Source: Chloracidobacterium sp. (GTDB taxonomy: Bacteria > Acidobacteriota > Blastocatellia > Chloracidobacteriales > Chloracidobacteriaceae). From it: a stretch of DNA of 64,000 nt. Of this stretch, positions 27,701 through 36,898 are shown in pieces. The stretch's first letter is position 1; every line of letters begins with the position of its first letter. Under the pieces are notes generated by a model. The model had not been told where the DNA came from. It saw only the letters and a list, made by a program, of their open reading frames with translations, and ran no database searches. The stretch lies in contig JANWUV010000003.1 of assembly GCA_025057975.1 (NCBI GenBank), forward strand, positions 211,647 to 275,646. Reading direction: 5' to 3'. The translations under genes and the position numbers were made by a program.

Positions 27701-29710
27701 GGTAACGCCATGGTCAACGTGCGGCGTGGGAAGTACGCTGAAGCCCTGTCGGACGCCCGCCAAGCGCTGGCGATGGCGCGCAACTTGGGCAATGTCTTTG
27801 AGGAGCGGCGGGCGCTGGCGCTGCTCGGCGAAGTCCATCTGCGTCTGGCGCACTTGGATGAAGCGCAGGAATGCTATGCGGGCGCGCTGCGCATCGCCTA
27901 TGCGCTGGGGCATCGCTACGGTGAATCAGTGGCGCTCAACGGTCTCGGTGAAGTTTTCATGCGGCGGGGCAACTACACCGAGGCGATGGAGTATGTCCAG
28001 CAGGCGGTGGACATTGCCCGCGACATTGGCAACAGCGCCGCCGAAGCGCGTTATCAACTCAATGTCGGTCGAATTCGGCGACGACGCAGCGACGCAAAAT
28101 CGGCCCTAAGCACGTTGCAGGCGGCTCTGCTGCTGGCTGAAACGGCGGAGGTGCCGCTCATTGAAGCTGAAGTGTTGACCGAACTGGGGGATACCCACCG
28201 GGCGGAAGGCGATTTTGCGGCGGCTGAGCCGTGTTATGCGCGGGCGCGCGAGTTGGCGCGTGAGGTGGAGTCGCCACAAGTCCGCTGGGCGGCGGCTTAC
28301 GGTCTTGCGGAGTGCCTTGTTCAGCGGCAGAACCTCGCCCAAGCCCAAACGGTGTTGGAAGAGGCGCTCGCTGTAATTACGGAGCTTCAAGCGGACCTGC
28401 CGGGTGACACAGCGGCGGCAGCGTTTCTTGAAGACAAACGTCCGGTTTTTGAGCTCAAGGTGCGGCTTGACCGCGCCCTTGCCGCCTCGGCGGCCAACGC
28501 CAAGCCGACGGTTGTCGCGTCCGTCAGCGATTCGGCGACCGCTGGAAACCTCAGAGATGATTCTGCAGCGAGGCCGGTGAAGTCAGAGTCCCCGCCGCTG
28601 GGTCCAACGGGTGAAGCGAAAGACATTCCGCCGCCTGCGTTGAAGGAAACCAAGGTGCTTCACTCTGAGTCGCCGCCGGCTGCTGAAATGCCAAGCGACA
28701 TTGATGCGCTGCACGCGGACTATGGGCAACAGGCGGAGCAGACTGGTGACATTAGTGAGTTCTCGTTGGAAGAACTGCTCAATGATGTCGCTGCGTTCGC
28801 CGAAAACCTGGGCATGGGGGAACTGTTCACCGGTGGACGCCTCTCGGAAGCTATCCTGCCCGACGAAGAGCGAAGCCGTCCGCCGCAAGTCCCTCAGCCT
28901 GTGACGCGGCCGACACAACCCGGCTCGCTTCAGAACGTCCTGCACAGCGTCGTGTCGTTGGAGTCCACTTGGCGTGAGATGCTTCAGACGGCGCGCGCGG
29001 CCGGTGACCGCGACATCGAGCGCAAAGTCTTGATGCTGATGGCTTCGGCCTTCCACAGTCAGGGCCAAGTCGCGCGTGCGCGCGATTGCTACCAGCGGGC
29101 CGTTCAGATTATGCGTGAGGTGAATGACCGGGCGAGTGAAGGTGCAATGCTCAACAACATTGGCGACACTTTCCGGCAGGAAGGGCGTTACGCCGATGCT
29201 CTCGCTTACTACCGGTTGGCAATGCGAAGCGCGCGTGAAAGCAAAAATCAGCGGGTGTTAGAGATGGCGCTGGTCAACGCGGCGCAAATGTACACTCGCA
29301 CCGGCAATCTCCGCGAAGCTATGAACTTGCTGGAGGAGGCCAAGCTCCACAATCAAAAGACCGGCGACGCTCAGGTACGGGCGGAAATGCTTCAGACGCT
29401 GGGTGAAGTCCACCTGATCCGTAAAGAGCTAGCTCTAGCCCTTGAGCATAGCTCAGCGGCGGCGGCGGCGGCGCGCAAACTGGGTGATACGGATATCGAA
29501 TGGCGTGCACAGTGGGTCATTGCGCGCTGCCACTGGGCGCGCGGCGACCGCGCCGAGGCGCTCGTCGCCGCCGACTTGACGCTTCGGGCTCTAGATCGCC
29601 TACTTGGAGAGGCCAATCCCCACGACCAGAAACGGCTCGCTCGCGAACGGAGCGACATTAGCGCCGTCACCGAGGAGTGGCGACGGATTACCGATGATTT
29701 TCTGGCCTGA
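24791..29710 (+). CDS. Giant Ser/Thr protein kinase with AAA-type ATPase and TPR domains
   Basis: A 1639-residue protein. Residues 4-21 form a zinc ribbon (CPKCG and a later CPQDG). The kinase domain spans about 41-310: G-loop GRGGMGAVYE, lysine 70 in VALK, HRDLKPAN with aspartate 165, and DFG at 187. A linker leads to an NTPase domain with Walker A GEAGIGKT (399-406) and Walker B VLFLDDAH (519-526), as in MalT/AfsR-like signalling ATPases. From about residue 790 to the end are some 15-20 TPR-like units, interrupted by an acidic, disordered stretch near 1240-1400. No membrane helix was found, so it is cytoplasmic. Such kinase-STAND-TPR proteins sense or scaffold signals; the target is unknown. 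Confidence 0.93.
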   Translation: MKSCPKCGATYPDEYNVCPQDGAPLASDKSSGVARVVDGKYQIVRLVGRGGMGAVYEAIHTTMQRRVALKILNADLVSNPAALERFRREALLSGRLKHPNAITIYDYGMSAIGEAYIVMEFLEGHSLGQELQQAKTLSPLRVVSVLAPVCDAVHAAHVEGIIHRDLKPANIMLEKLRTGETVKVLDFGIAKLAMNNPNLMNLTGTGIIGTPQYMSPEQCQAHRIDGRSDIYSIGVIAYEMLTGKLPFDEPTPLATVIAQVKQKPKPLRELRPDIPPALEAVVMRALEKSPANRYQTAEELAEAFRAIQRQLAPSSAVIPTPQGLVALPDPGPAAQGPFTRVVPSDAPAAVVSTPVPDSVRLPTNMSGGEFVGRTPELGVLIAAWQSVTTRRGRPVVIFGEAGIGKTRLIEQFLIRLEDVGESQPLLLRMRCPDPARAVPGQFPLSDLRTAAMAYFNPELRAVRSLSPADEQFLDGSFFANLCDESYSTKLAARLAADRNGFFTDLTYLCRLLARERGAVLFLDDAHNADPLLLDFISHLLRHTRNDRLLAIVASRPFASLLDSAPPLRSWLQSLDDTGGYDQIKLPPLSNSEIRLMVEGLLGAQVQLPVSVALMLAEETKGNPYYVCEVVNLMIANGQIAHGEATGWVCQEVDEFDLPDTIVALVKPLLARLEDDTADVLAHAAVIGEEFTFDLLQFLTEATEEGLLGKIENALKLGFIREMAGWREDRYSFVNPMVHRVLYRRITRRRRKRLHARIAERLEQQLASPRASAAGTSRQDFTAGDLAYHYFRAEEWRKAIEYALEAGYARWSTYAFADAGKFFAWVAQALNRLQGEDAAPPLSPDDEARYRLTYGTLLIECAQPDEARQALERALALCREHNLTWLGRTQVGMARLCNLTGDAEGALELATAALPLLRAREDAAGSCLALLAAATAHVERGRLTAALQAVDEALYIAERAGDRSGQAAARLGNAMVNVRRGKYAEALSDARQALAMARNLGNVFEERRALALLGEVHLRLAHLDEAQECYAGALRIAYALGHRYGESVALNGLGEVFMRRGNYTEAMEYVQQAVDIARDIGNSAAEARYQLNVGRIRRRRSDAKSALSTLQAALLLAETAEVPLIEAEVLTELGDTHRAEGDFAAAEPCYARARELAREVESPQVRWAAAYGLAECLVQRQNLAQAQTVLEEALAVITELQADLPGDTAAAAFLEDKRPVFELKVRLDRALAASAANAKPTVVASVSDSATAGNLRDDSAARPVKSESPPLGPTGEAKDIPPPALKETKVLHSESPPAAEMPSDIDALHADYGQQAEQTGDISEFSLEELLNDVAAFAENLGMGELFTGGRLSEAILPDEERSRPPQVPQPVTRPTQPGSLQNVLHSVVSLESTWREMLQTARAAGDRDIERKVLMLMASAFHSQGQVARARDCYQRAVQIMREVNDRASEGAMLNNIGDTFRQEGRYADALAYYRLAMRSARESKNQRVLEMALVNAAQMYTRTGNLREAMNLLEEAKLHNQKTGDAQVRAEMLQTLGEVHLIRKELALALEHSSAAAAAARKLGDTDIEWRAQWVIARCHWARGDRAEALVAADLTLRALDRLLGEANPHDQKRLARERSDISAVTEEWRRITDDFLA

Positions 29711-29734
29711 CCGGCGCTGTGCAAGACGCGCCTC

Positions 29735-31978
29735 ATGACCGCTTCGCTTCCGACCCGGCGTCCTATGCGGCTGCTCAGTCGCCCCGTGGTGACGGTTGCC
29801 ATTTTGTACCTACTCGCCTTTGTAATCCGGCTTTCCAATCTGGGCGGCGTTGTCACCAACTTCGGCGTCTTTCCCATCTCGACGGATTCGTTTTATCACC
29901 TCCGCCGGATTCATGCGGCGGTCGCCGAGGGGCTGCGCGTCCCGGATTTCGACCGCTATGTGAATTTCCCCGATGGAGCAAACATCAACTGGCCGTTCGG
30001 TTTTGACTGGCTCTACGCCGCGACGGCGCGGGCGCTATACACGCTGACCCAAGGGACAGGTTTGCCGGACGACGGTTGGACAACCGCCGTCGCCTGCTTT
30101 CTGACGCCGCTCATCGGTGCAGCGACGCCCTGCCTCACCCACTTGGTTGCAGCGCGGCTTGCCGGTGTGTGGGCAGGGATTACAGCCGGCCTGGTTGCAG
30201 CGTGGATGCCAGCGGTATGGGTGATGTGCGCCGTTGGCTATGTTGACCATCACGTTTTTGAATCGCTCTGCGTCGCGTTTTATCTGTGGGCGGTGGTGCG
30301 GGAGCGTCCTTCGCCGTGGCACGGCGTGGTCGCCGGCTTGACGATGAGCGTTGGTTTGCTGTGCGCAACGGTGCTGCCGTTGCTGGTAGTTTTCCACGCG
30401 CTAACGACGGCTGGATGGTGCATTATGCATTGGCGGCAGCCAGACGTCTTGAGCGCCCACTTGCATCTCGCTCTATGGGCCTGGTTCGGCTTGGCGGTGA
30501 CGTTGGCGCCATTTGCGGCGACCAACTTCGCTGAACCGCACGGTATTAATCCGGCGCTCACCACTGCTTGGGCGGCGGCGTTTGCAGCGGCTGGCGCAAC
30601 GCTGGGCGTCTACGTGCGGCGTGTCGGCGCGCAACGACACGCCTTGGCGTGGGGCGCCATCTGGCTTGCGCTGGGCGTCGCCGTTGCGCCGCGTCTGAAC
30701 TTGGACGCCGCGTGGCGATTCATCCGGTACGGCGTGGCGCACATCGGCGCCGCCGACCCGTGGCTGGCGACAATTTTTGAAAGCCAACCGCTGTTGAGCC
30801 AGTCCTTTCGTGACATCACTAACAACTACACGGCGTTTTTGTGGCTGCTGCCGGGAGCCTGGGGGCTGGTCTGGCTGCGCGCTCGGCGTGGCGAAGCGCC
30901 GGACTGGACACTGTTGCTCCTGTCGGTTCCGACCGCCGGACTGGCTTTGTTGCAGCTTAAGTTCAGCGGCTTGTTTGCGCCGCTGTTCGCCGTTGTGACG
31001 GGGCTGGCGCTGCGCGAACTGGCGACGCAACTTGCCGGGTTGGTCGGTTGGCCGGCCAAGTTACAGAAGGCGCTGCCAATGGGACTCACCGCCGGCGCAC
31101 TGACGCCGACGGTCATCTTCACTTTGAGCGCACCGACTTACATTGTGTCGCCGACAGGGGCGTTTGTGGACGCCGAACCGACGCTGCGGTGGTTGGCGAC
31201 GCATACGCCGGCGACCAGCCGCCGGGGCGATCAACCGGAGGATTACGCCGTTCTGTGTGATTGGACGCCGGGCCACTGGGTCATCGGCGTCGCCGGACGC
31301 CCGACCGTCGCTTCTCCTCTCGGTCATACGGAGGCGCTGCGGCAAGGGATTCGTGATGGGGCGGCGATGTTCGCCCTACCTCCGACGGCGTCGCTGCCTC
31401 TGATGGAAGCCCGGCGTGTCCGCTACATTTTGGTTACGCCGTTGTCGCCCAAGGCGGTTGCGTGCAACGCGGCGTGGGATCCGAAGACTAGAACATTCAG
31501 CCCCTGGGCGGATTGGAACGAGCGGATGAAAGCCTCGCTCTACGCGCGCCTCGTCGCCGGAGAGGGAGTTCCACAGGGTGATGCGGCGTTGACGCAAATA
31601 CGGCTGGTATACGAAGGCGATTTGGACGCCGACTATCCGCTCTTTACGCAGCCGCATGCGGCAGCCAAGGTTTTTGAACGGGTGGCGGGCGCAGTCATCG
31701 CTGGGTGGACGACGCCGGGCGCGCGGGTTCAGATTTCAACCCGCATTCGCACGTATTTTCGGCGTGAGTTTGATTATGTGGACGAAACAACGGCGGACGC
31801 GCAAGGACGGTTTGAACGACGTGTGCCGTACGCCCAACACATCTCGCCGTTGACGACACTAGCCGCCGTGACGCCTTACCGCGTGGTTACGCCGGAAGGA
31901 GTATGGTCGGCCACAGCGACGGAAGCCGATGTCACAAACGGTCATACGCTCCAGCTCAGGCGTACGCTGGCGAACTAG
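29735..31978 (+). CDS. STT3/PglB-like membrane oligosaccharyltransferase candidate
   Basis: A 747-residue protein starting 24 bases after the kinase gene. Some 12-13 hydrophobic helices fill residues 15-480, then a soluble C-terminal domain. STT3 hallmarks are visible: TDSFYHLRRI (aspartate 51) in the first loop, followed by NFPDGANINWPFGFDW, then VGYVDHHVFE (aspartate 171) and, at 509-515, DWTPGHW at the place of the WWDYG motif. STT3 enzymes transfer lipid-linked glycans to asparagine. The WWD motif is altered here, so the true reaction could be transfer of another sugar to another acceptor. Recognition rests on motifs only. Confidence 0.6.
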   Translation: MTASLPTRRPMRLLSRPVVTVAILYLLAFVIRLSNLGGVVTNFGVFPISTDSFYHLRRIHAAVAEGLRVPDFDRYVNFPDGANINWPFGFDWLYAATARALYTLTQGTGLPDDGWTTAVACFLTPLIGAATPCLTHLVAARLAGVWAGITAGLVAAWMPAVWVMCAVGYVDHHVFESLCVAFYLWAVVRERPSPWHGVVAGLTMSVGLLCATVLPLLVVFHALTTAGWCIMHWRQPDVLSAHLHLALWAWFGLAVTLAPFAATNFAEPHGINPALTTAWAAAFAAAGATLGVYVRRVGAQRHALAWGAIWLALGVAVAPRLNLDAAWRFIRYGVAHIGAADPWLATIFESQPLLSQSFRDITNNYTAFLWLLPGAWGLVWLRARRGEAPDWTLLLLSVPTAGLALLQLKFSGLFAPLFAVVTGLALRELATQLAGLVGWPAKLQKALPMGLTAGALTPTVIFTLSAPTYIVSPTGAFVDAEPTLRWLATHTPATSRRGDQPEDYAVLCDWTPGHWVIGVAGRPTVASPLGHTEALRQGIRDGAAMFALPPTASLPLMEARRVRYILVTPLSPKAVACNAAWDPKTRTFSPWADWNERMKASLYARLVAGEGVPQGDAALTQIRLVYEGDLDADYPLFTQPHAAAKVFERVAGAVIAGWTTPGARVQISTRIRTYFRREFDYVDETTADAQGRFERRVPYAQHISPLTTLAAVTPYRVVTPEGVWSATATEADVTNGHTLQLRRTLAN

Positions 31979-32146
31979 GGCGTATTGTCGGTTAGTCGGA
32001 GCATCGCACTGTCGGCGAAACGACAGCGCCGTGCAGTGGTCGGCGCTGTCCACCAACCGTACGCGCTAAATCACCCAACACCCGTAGCAGCCTGCGAAAT
32101 GGTGGCCGACTGTGAGCAGGTCTTCTCTCGCGCTTGCGTCAGCGAG

Positions 32147-32413
32147 TCATTGCACCGTCTGGGGTTGCGTCCGGCTAAGAGCAGTGATTTCGAGCAAGCC
32201 AAGCGCCAGATTGACTATCCCAAGCCCCGTAACAGTCCCACGAACGTAGCCACTCTGGACAAATGTTGTGAGTTGAAGACTGGGAAAGCGCGCCGTGAGC
32301 CAGAACAGGAAAAAATTGTTTTCCCAGTAGCTCGTCCACGGAATAACGGTAAGCAGCAAACCGACTTCAAAACAAAGCGCGATAAAGAGAATCGCCGTAA
32401 GTTTGGCGGACAT
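32147..32413 (-). CDS. Small membrane protein of unknown function
   Basis: An 88-residue protein from ATG 32413; the frame continues further upstream without a start of better quality. Two hydrophobic helices (about residues 5-25 and 60-80) enclose WTSYWENNFFLFW and a loop. The pattern FEVGLLLTVIPW next to WENN recurs in short proteins of acidobacteria as I recall; no function is known. It lies just downstream of the 1000-residue TPR gene on the same strand, with 90 bases between them. Confidence 0.55.
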   Translation of the reverse strand: MSAKLTAILFIALCFEVGLLLTVIPWTSYWENNFFLFWLTARFPSLQLTTFVQSGYVRGTVTGLGIVNLALGLLEITALSRTQPQTVQ

Positions 32414-32503
32414 AGCCACGTGCTGGAGACAGCATACGCCGGTAAGACTTGTCTCGACACTCAAAGCAGAAAAACCCACTTGTACCGCGACGGCTCTCAA
32501 GCG

Positions 32504-35500
32504 CTACTGACGCTTCACACGCTGGCGTAGCTCGGCGACTTTTTCCGCCACTTCGCGGTAGTTGACGTCCACGGCGTACACTGTCTCGAAGACCTCAAGC
32601 GCCAAGTCATAACGCCCCATTTGTTCGTACGCCATCCCAAGGTCGTACCGCATCGCTTGATACTCATCCTCCGTTCGTCCCGGCGCTTCGACGCCGCGCT
32701 TGAACCACACCGTCGCTAGTTGGGGTTCGTTCTTCGCCATAAAGCACAACCCCAGCATGTTGCATACTTGGAAGTAGTGCGGGTCGGACGAGTGTGGGTC
32801 TGTACCGCGAAAAGCCGTCTGGAACTCTTCGATCGCTTCGTCGAAGAGGTCCATATCCTTGTAGGCCAGACCTAGATTGTAGTGCGTTTCAAAATCGGGC
32901 GTCGCTTCAGCATCAGCCTCAACACTCTGCTTGAATTCGTCAAAAACATCCTGCAAACCTGATTCGCCAAGCAAGATCGAGCCTGACGACGCCGGCGCCG
33001 GCTCAGGCTTGGCCGCCAGGTTGGTGACGGCCGGAGCGTCAAAGTTCCCCATCTCAAGCTCTTCGAGCGCCTTCTCAAGCTCACTCACCAAGCCGTTCAT
33101 GAGCGACCCAATGGATTCTGGCTTGGAAACGGGGACTTCCGCCGCCGCGTCGGTCGGAAGCGCCAGGCTGGTCAGGTCCGGCTCCGGCGCACTCGGCGGC
33201 GACTGCACCTTGGCCAGCAGCGCCAGCACCTCCGGATGATTTGGAAACTCAAGGCTTAGGCGAGCCAGATTATCGCGTGCCACGTCGAAGAAGCCTTGCT
33301 CTATGTAGAATTTTATCCCCTCCAACTGCTCTTGGAGCTTGGCTTCCGCCACCGCTTGGAGTGTGTCGCTGGACGGCGCCGGGCTGATCTCAAAAACGGG
33401 TTGCTGGGCGTCAAACGTGGGCACGCTTTCCGGCGGCGTGGTTGGGAAATGAGGCGGGCCGACGTAAATCGCCTCCGTATGTAACGTGAAGCCTTCGCCG
33501 CTGGTGTAACCAAAATCAAAAGCGCCAACCGCCGGACTGGACGGCGTCGGCGTCGGCGTTTGTACCGAGCCGCTGATGTCTATTTCCACTTCGTCGCTGA
33601 CCTGCGCAGGCGGTACGCTTGGCATGCTCGGCGTACTGACGGAGCCTGCCAGCTCAAAACCGCCGCCCTGGTGGGAAGCCGCCAATTGTCGTGCCTCCGC
33701 TTGGAAGCGCTGACTTTGGGCATGGTCACCGCGCTGGGCATATAGCGTCGCCAATGCCGCCGCCTGCCGTCCAGCCTCATCATCTCGCCCAACGTCGGTG
33801 CAAATCTGCTTGAGCAGGAGACGGAGTTCAATGCTACCAGGGACGTGGTTGACAGCTTCCTGAAGAAGCTCAATCGCCTTATCAGGCATACCCAAGTTGG
33901 CGAAGCGCTCGGCATCGGCTTTGAGCCGGGCGACCTCAGGCGGGAGTGCTTCGCTGCCTAAGCTGGGCGGTGGATAGCTGACCGACGACGGTGACGTAAA
34001 ATCCGTAAAGCCGCCAGTTTGTAGGTTATTGAAACCACCAATGCCGGTCTCAAATCCGAATGGGGCGGGAGCGCCAAAACCACTGGCGACAGAGTCGCCG
34101 CCAGCCGGGGCAAAGCTGGGGGTGCCAAAAACCGCTGTTTCGGGAGCAGACGGCGACAAGGGAGCAAAACCCGATCCGGACGTATAACCAAACCCGACGC
34201 CCGAATCCGGTGGCGGGGAAAACGGAGGCTGTCCGGCAAGAATCTCGGGCGTAAACTCAACCCGCTGCCCGACGCCACCGGTGTAAACGGGACCTGGGAC
34301 CACCCGATCCCGCTCCGCAATTGTGGGACTGACGGGACTGGTAAAGCCGTAGGCGCGCATCATTTCCAGATGCGCCGGCTCGTTCGGCTCCAATTCGACC
34401 AGCTCCCGAAGCGCTTTTTCGGCGATGCCGCGCTCCTCGTGGTGCAGCGCTACTACGGCCAGTTGTTTCAACGCTCCCGGCAACTCGTTGCCCTCACCCA
34501 GACGCCTGTAAATCGTCACCAAACACTGGTGCGCCTTGAGATGGTAGGGATTTGCTTCGATGACTTTTTGGAGCAGTTCGACGCCACGTGTTTCTTGGCG
34601 TCGCGTAATCATGGGCTCGATGCACTTCTCAATGAGGTCTGTTCCACGGTCGTAAAGGCCCTGATCAATGAACTTTTGCGCCAGCGTCAAGACGTACTCG
34701 AAGCGGGTTTTGTCTACTTCCAGCAACTTGAGCAACGCCGTTTCCGCTTCGTTGAGAAGGTCGGCCTGAAGGTAAATGCGACCGCTAAGAATCAGGATAT
34801 CCGTGTCATCAGGACGCTGCTGCGCGACGTTGCTCAACAGCGCCACTGCCCGCTGCGGCTCGCCCTGCTTGATGTAGATGGTCGCCAGCGAGTTTAGCGC
34901 CGGCGTGCTGGCCGGATTCAACTCCAACACCCGTTGAAAAACCTGCTGCGCTTCAGCCAGGCTCGACTTGCGAATCAGTTGCGCCCCGGCCGCAATGTAG
35001 GCTTCAATCGCTTGCTCCTTCATCCCTTCCCGTTGGTAGTTTTCGGCTAAACGCAACCGGGCCGGGACGTTTTCTGGGTCTAAATCGGCGACGCGCTGCA
35101 AAAGCTCCAGCGCCTGCCGACTGCGACCGTTTTTGGTGTAGTAGTCAGCAATTTCAAGGTATTGCTTGCGCGCTTCAACCATCAGGTTCTGGCGGATATA
35201 GAGTTCCGCCAGCTTGAGCGCCACATCGGTGTTGCCTGGCGCAAGCTTGTAGATTTTTTTGTACACCGCGATGGCGCGCGGCGTATGACCGTCGCGGAGC
35301 GTGGCCTCCGCCAGCTTGACAAATGTCACAATGGCGTCGTCGGTGCGTCCATCCCGTACGTACAAGTCGCCGAGAATGTTGAGCAAGTTGGTGTCGCCCG
35401 GATTCGACATGACCAAGTTTTCATATTCCTTGATCGCCGGCTTGATTTTGCCTTGCTGAACAAGTTTCTCGGCTTTACGTAAATCGTTGGCTTTCGTATA

Positions 35501-35506
35501 GGACAT
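32504..35506 (-). CDS. Large TPR-repeat protein
   Basis: A 1000-residue protein; GGGAGCAG precedes the ATG at 35506. Residues 1-380 are about ten TPR units (for example GKIKPAIKEYENLVMSNPGD and GRTDDAIVTFVKLAEATL). A Pro/Ser/Gly-rich disordered stretch follows to about 520, with repeated G-F-G-Y-T-S-G/FAPLSPS-like segments. Then come TPR-like units again, with another acidic linker (about 610-810), and a final TPR block near 880-1000. No signal peptide. Such tetratricopeptide scaffolds are common in acidobacteria, where they are associated with type IV pili or secretion. Specific partners cannot be named from this window. Confidence 0.9.
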   Translation of the reverse strand: MSYTKANDLRKAEKLVQQGKIKPAIKEYENLVMSNPGDTNLLNILGDLYVRDGRTDDAIVTFVKLAEATLRDGHTPRAIAVYKKIYKLAPGNTDVALKLAELYIRQNLMVEARKQYLEIADYYTKNGRSRQALELLQRVADLDPENVPARLRLAENYQREGMKEQAIEAYIAAGAQLIRKSSLAEAQQVFQRVLELNPASTPALNSLATIYIKQGEPQRAVALLSNVAQQRPDDTDILILSGRIYLQADLLNEAETALLKLLEVDKTRFEYVLTLAQKFIDQGLYDRGTDLIEKCIEPMITRRQETRGVELLQKVIEANPYHLKAHQCLVTIYRRLGEGNELPGALKQLAVVALHHEERGIAEKALRELVELEPNEPAHLEMMRAYGFTSPVSPTIAERDRVVPGPVYTGGVGQRVEFTPEILAGQPPFSPPPDSGVGFGYTSGSGFAPLSPSAPETAVFGTPSFAPAGGDSVASGFGAPAPFGFETGIGGFNNLQTGGFTDFTSPSSVSYPPPSLGSEALPPEVARLKADAERFANLGMPDKAIELLQEAVNHVPGSIELRLLLKQICTDVGRDDEAGRQAAALATLYAQRGDHAQSQRFQAEARQLAASHQGGGFELAGSVSTPSMPSVPPAQVSDEVEIDISGSVQTPTPTPSSPAVGAFDFGYTSGEGFTLHTEAIYVGPPHFPTTPPESVPTFDAQQPVFEISPAPSSDTLQAVAEAKLQEQLEGIKFYIEQGFFDVARDNLARLSLEFPNHPEVLALLAKVQSPPSAPEPDLTSLALPTDAAAEVPVSKPESIGSLMNGLVSELEKALEELEMGNFDAPAVTNLAAKPEPAPASSGSILLGESGLQDVFDEFKQSVEADAEATPDFETHYNLGLAYKDMDLFDEAIEEFQTAFRGTDPHSSDPHYFQVCNMLGLCFMAKNEPQLATVWFKRGVEAPGRTEDEYQAMRYDLGMAYEQMGRYDLALEVFETVYAVDVNYREVAEKVAELRQRVKRQ

Positions 35507-35651
35507 GGCGCTGCTCCCGTCGCGGTAAACGCCGCCGAAGATTGTGCGACGACGGAGACCCTGACTGTGATAAAGGTAGAAAACCTACCACAAGGGGACT
35601 GAGGTGTCAAACTTCGACCAATATCGCTAGACGCCTAAAAGTCGTTTGAAA

Positions 35652-36305
35652 TCAGTAGTTTAGTTTGACTTTCAAAGGCTTGAGCAATGGTGCTGGGGCG
35701 ACGCCCCGAAAGGTTAGGCGATGCGCTGGACACGGGCCATAGCGTTCAAGCGCCCGTTGATGGTAGGCCGTCCCATACCCCTTGTGACGTGCGAATCCGT
35801 ACGCTGGATATTCGGCGTCCAGTGCGTCCATCAGCCGGTCACGATAGACCTTAGCAATGATGGAAGCCGCAGCAATCGAGATTGAACGCGCGTCGCCATG
35901 GACTAGGGCGCGCTGCGGGATGGCGACGGCCGGCAGATGAAGGGCGTCTAGCAGTAAAAAGTCCGGCCGCTGGGGCAAGGCGGCGACGGCCTGCGCCATT
36001 GCCCGCCGCGTGGCTTCGACGATGTTAATCTGGTCAATAACATCGGCGTTTACGACGCCGACGCCGACGCCGTACGCCGTCGCTTCAATCTCGATGTACA
36101 GCCGGTTGCGTTGCGCCGGCGTCAGTCGCTTGGAGTCGTCCAGGCCGGCGGGCAGCGCTGCCGGGTTGAGGATAACCGCCGCCGCCGTCACCGGCCCTGC
36201 CCAAGCGCCGCGCCCGGCTTCGTCCAAACCGGCGACGTACGTTGCCCCCTGCACCCAGAGCGGCGTTTCAAACTCAGTTGTTGGACGTAAACGGCGAGTC
36301 GCCAT
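35652..36305 (-). CDS. rnhB: Ribonuclease HII
   Basis: A 217-residue protein if ATG 36305 is used. LDEAGRGAWAGPV supplies the first two acidic metal ligands (Asp28, Glu29). LLLDALHL and DARSISIAAASIIAKVYRD supply the others. The enzyme cuts the RNA strand of RNA-DNA hybrids and single ribonucleotides in DNA. The start overlaps the end of the zinc-ribbon gene by 32 bases, so the pair is probably one transcript. Confidence 0.93.
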   Translation of the reverse strand: MATRRLRPTTEFETPLWVQGATYVAGLDEAGRGAWAGPVTAAAVILNPAALPAGLDDSKRLTPAQRNRLYIEIEATAYGVGVGVVNADVIDQINIVEATRRAMAQAVAALPQRPDFLLLDALHLPAVAIPQRALVHGDARSISIAAASIIAKVYRDRLMDALDAEYPAYGFARHKGYGTAYHQRALERYGPCPAHRLTFRGVAPAPLLKPLKVKLNY

Positions 36306-36729
36306 GTTGGAGGCGTCCTGGTCTTTCTTCCGCCGGCCCACCAGTTTGACGATGTTGCCAACAGTAGCCGGTTACCCCGCTGACCCACCGTTGGCAGGGC
36401 GTCCCTTTTTTCGTTTTCGCGCCACAACGATGGCGCTCCCGTGAGATTGTTGCCGTAGGCGATGCGGCGGCCGGTGTCTTGAGCGTCGCAGCAGTGGTCA
36501 GCGCAGGAAGCGGCGGCGGTTGCGTGTCATACCACACTGTGTTGCCGACCCCCAACGCCAGCCCAAGCGCCAACCCGCCGCCAAAGGTTTTCCACCGCAA
36601 ACCCGGCAGTCGCCAACCACAAGCCTGACACCGGCGGCCGAAGATCAGAGCCGCGCTGCGCGTCCGCCACGTTGCAGGCGGTGGTGGAAGCTGCTCGCCA
36701 CAGGCTGGGCAGAAATTGGCGTCCGGCAT
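36274..36729 (-). CDS. Zinc-ribbon membrane protein with a second cysteine/histidine motif
   Basis: A 151-residue protein with AGGAG 10 nt before ATG 36729. Residues 7-40 are a zinc ribbon (CPACG and CQACG). One hydrophobic helix follows (about 50-65), then a Pro/Ala-rich linker. The C-terminus has CGAKTKKGTPCQRWVSG and YCWQH, a small C-C-C-H zinc motif seen in phage and bacterial proteins of unknown role. Its 3' end overlaps rnhB. Function unknown; the layout suggests a cytoplasmic sensor or a membrane-tethered nucleic-acid binder. Confidence 0.75.
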   Translation of the reverse strand: MPDANFCPACGEQLPPPPATWRTRSAALIFGRRCQACGWRLPGLRWKTFGGGLALGLALGVGNTVWYDTQPPPLPALTTAATLKTPAAASPTATISRERHRCGAKTKKGTPCQRWVSGVTGYCWQHRQTGGPAEERPGRLQHGDSPFTSNN

Positions 36730-36898
36730 TCGACTGCACTCCTAGGCTGTTTGCCCCCAGTGTGCCGAAAACGCCAGCGACGAGGAAGTCTTTTGTGTCG
36801 CTGGAGGGCGGTGGTAGGGTAGACCACTGTACGATGGCACTTCATGCGGCGTTGGATTCCGCACGTGGTTGGACCCCGCACTTGTGTAGGTAAACGGC

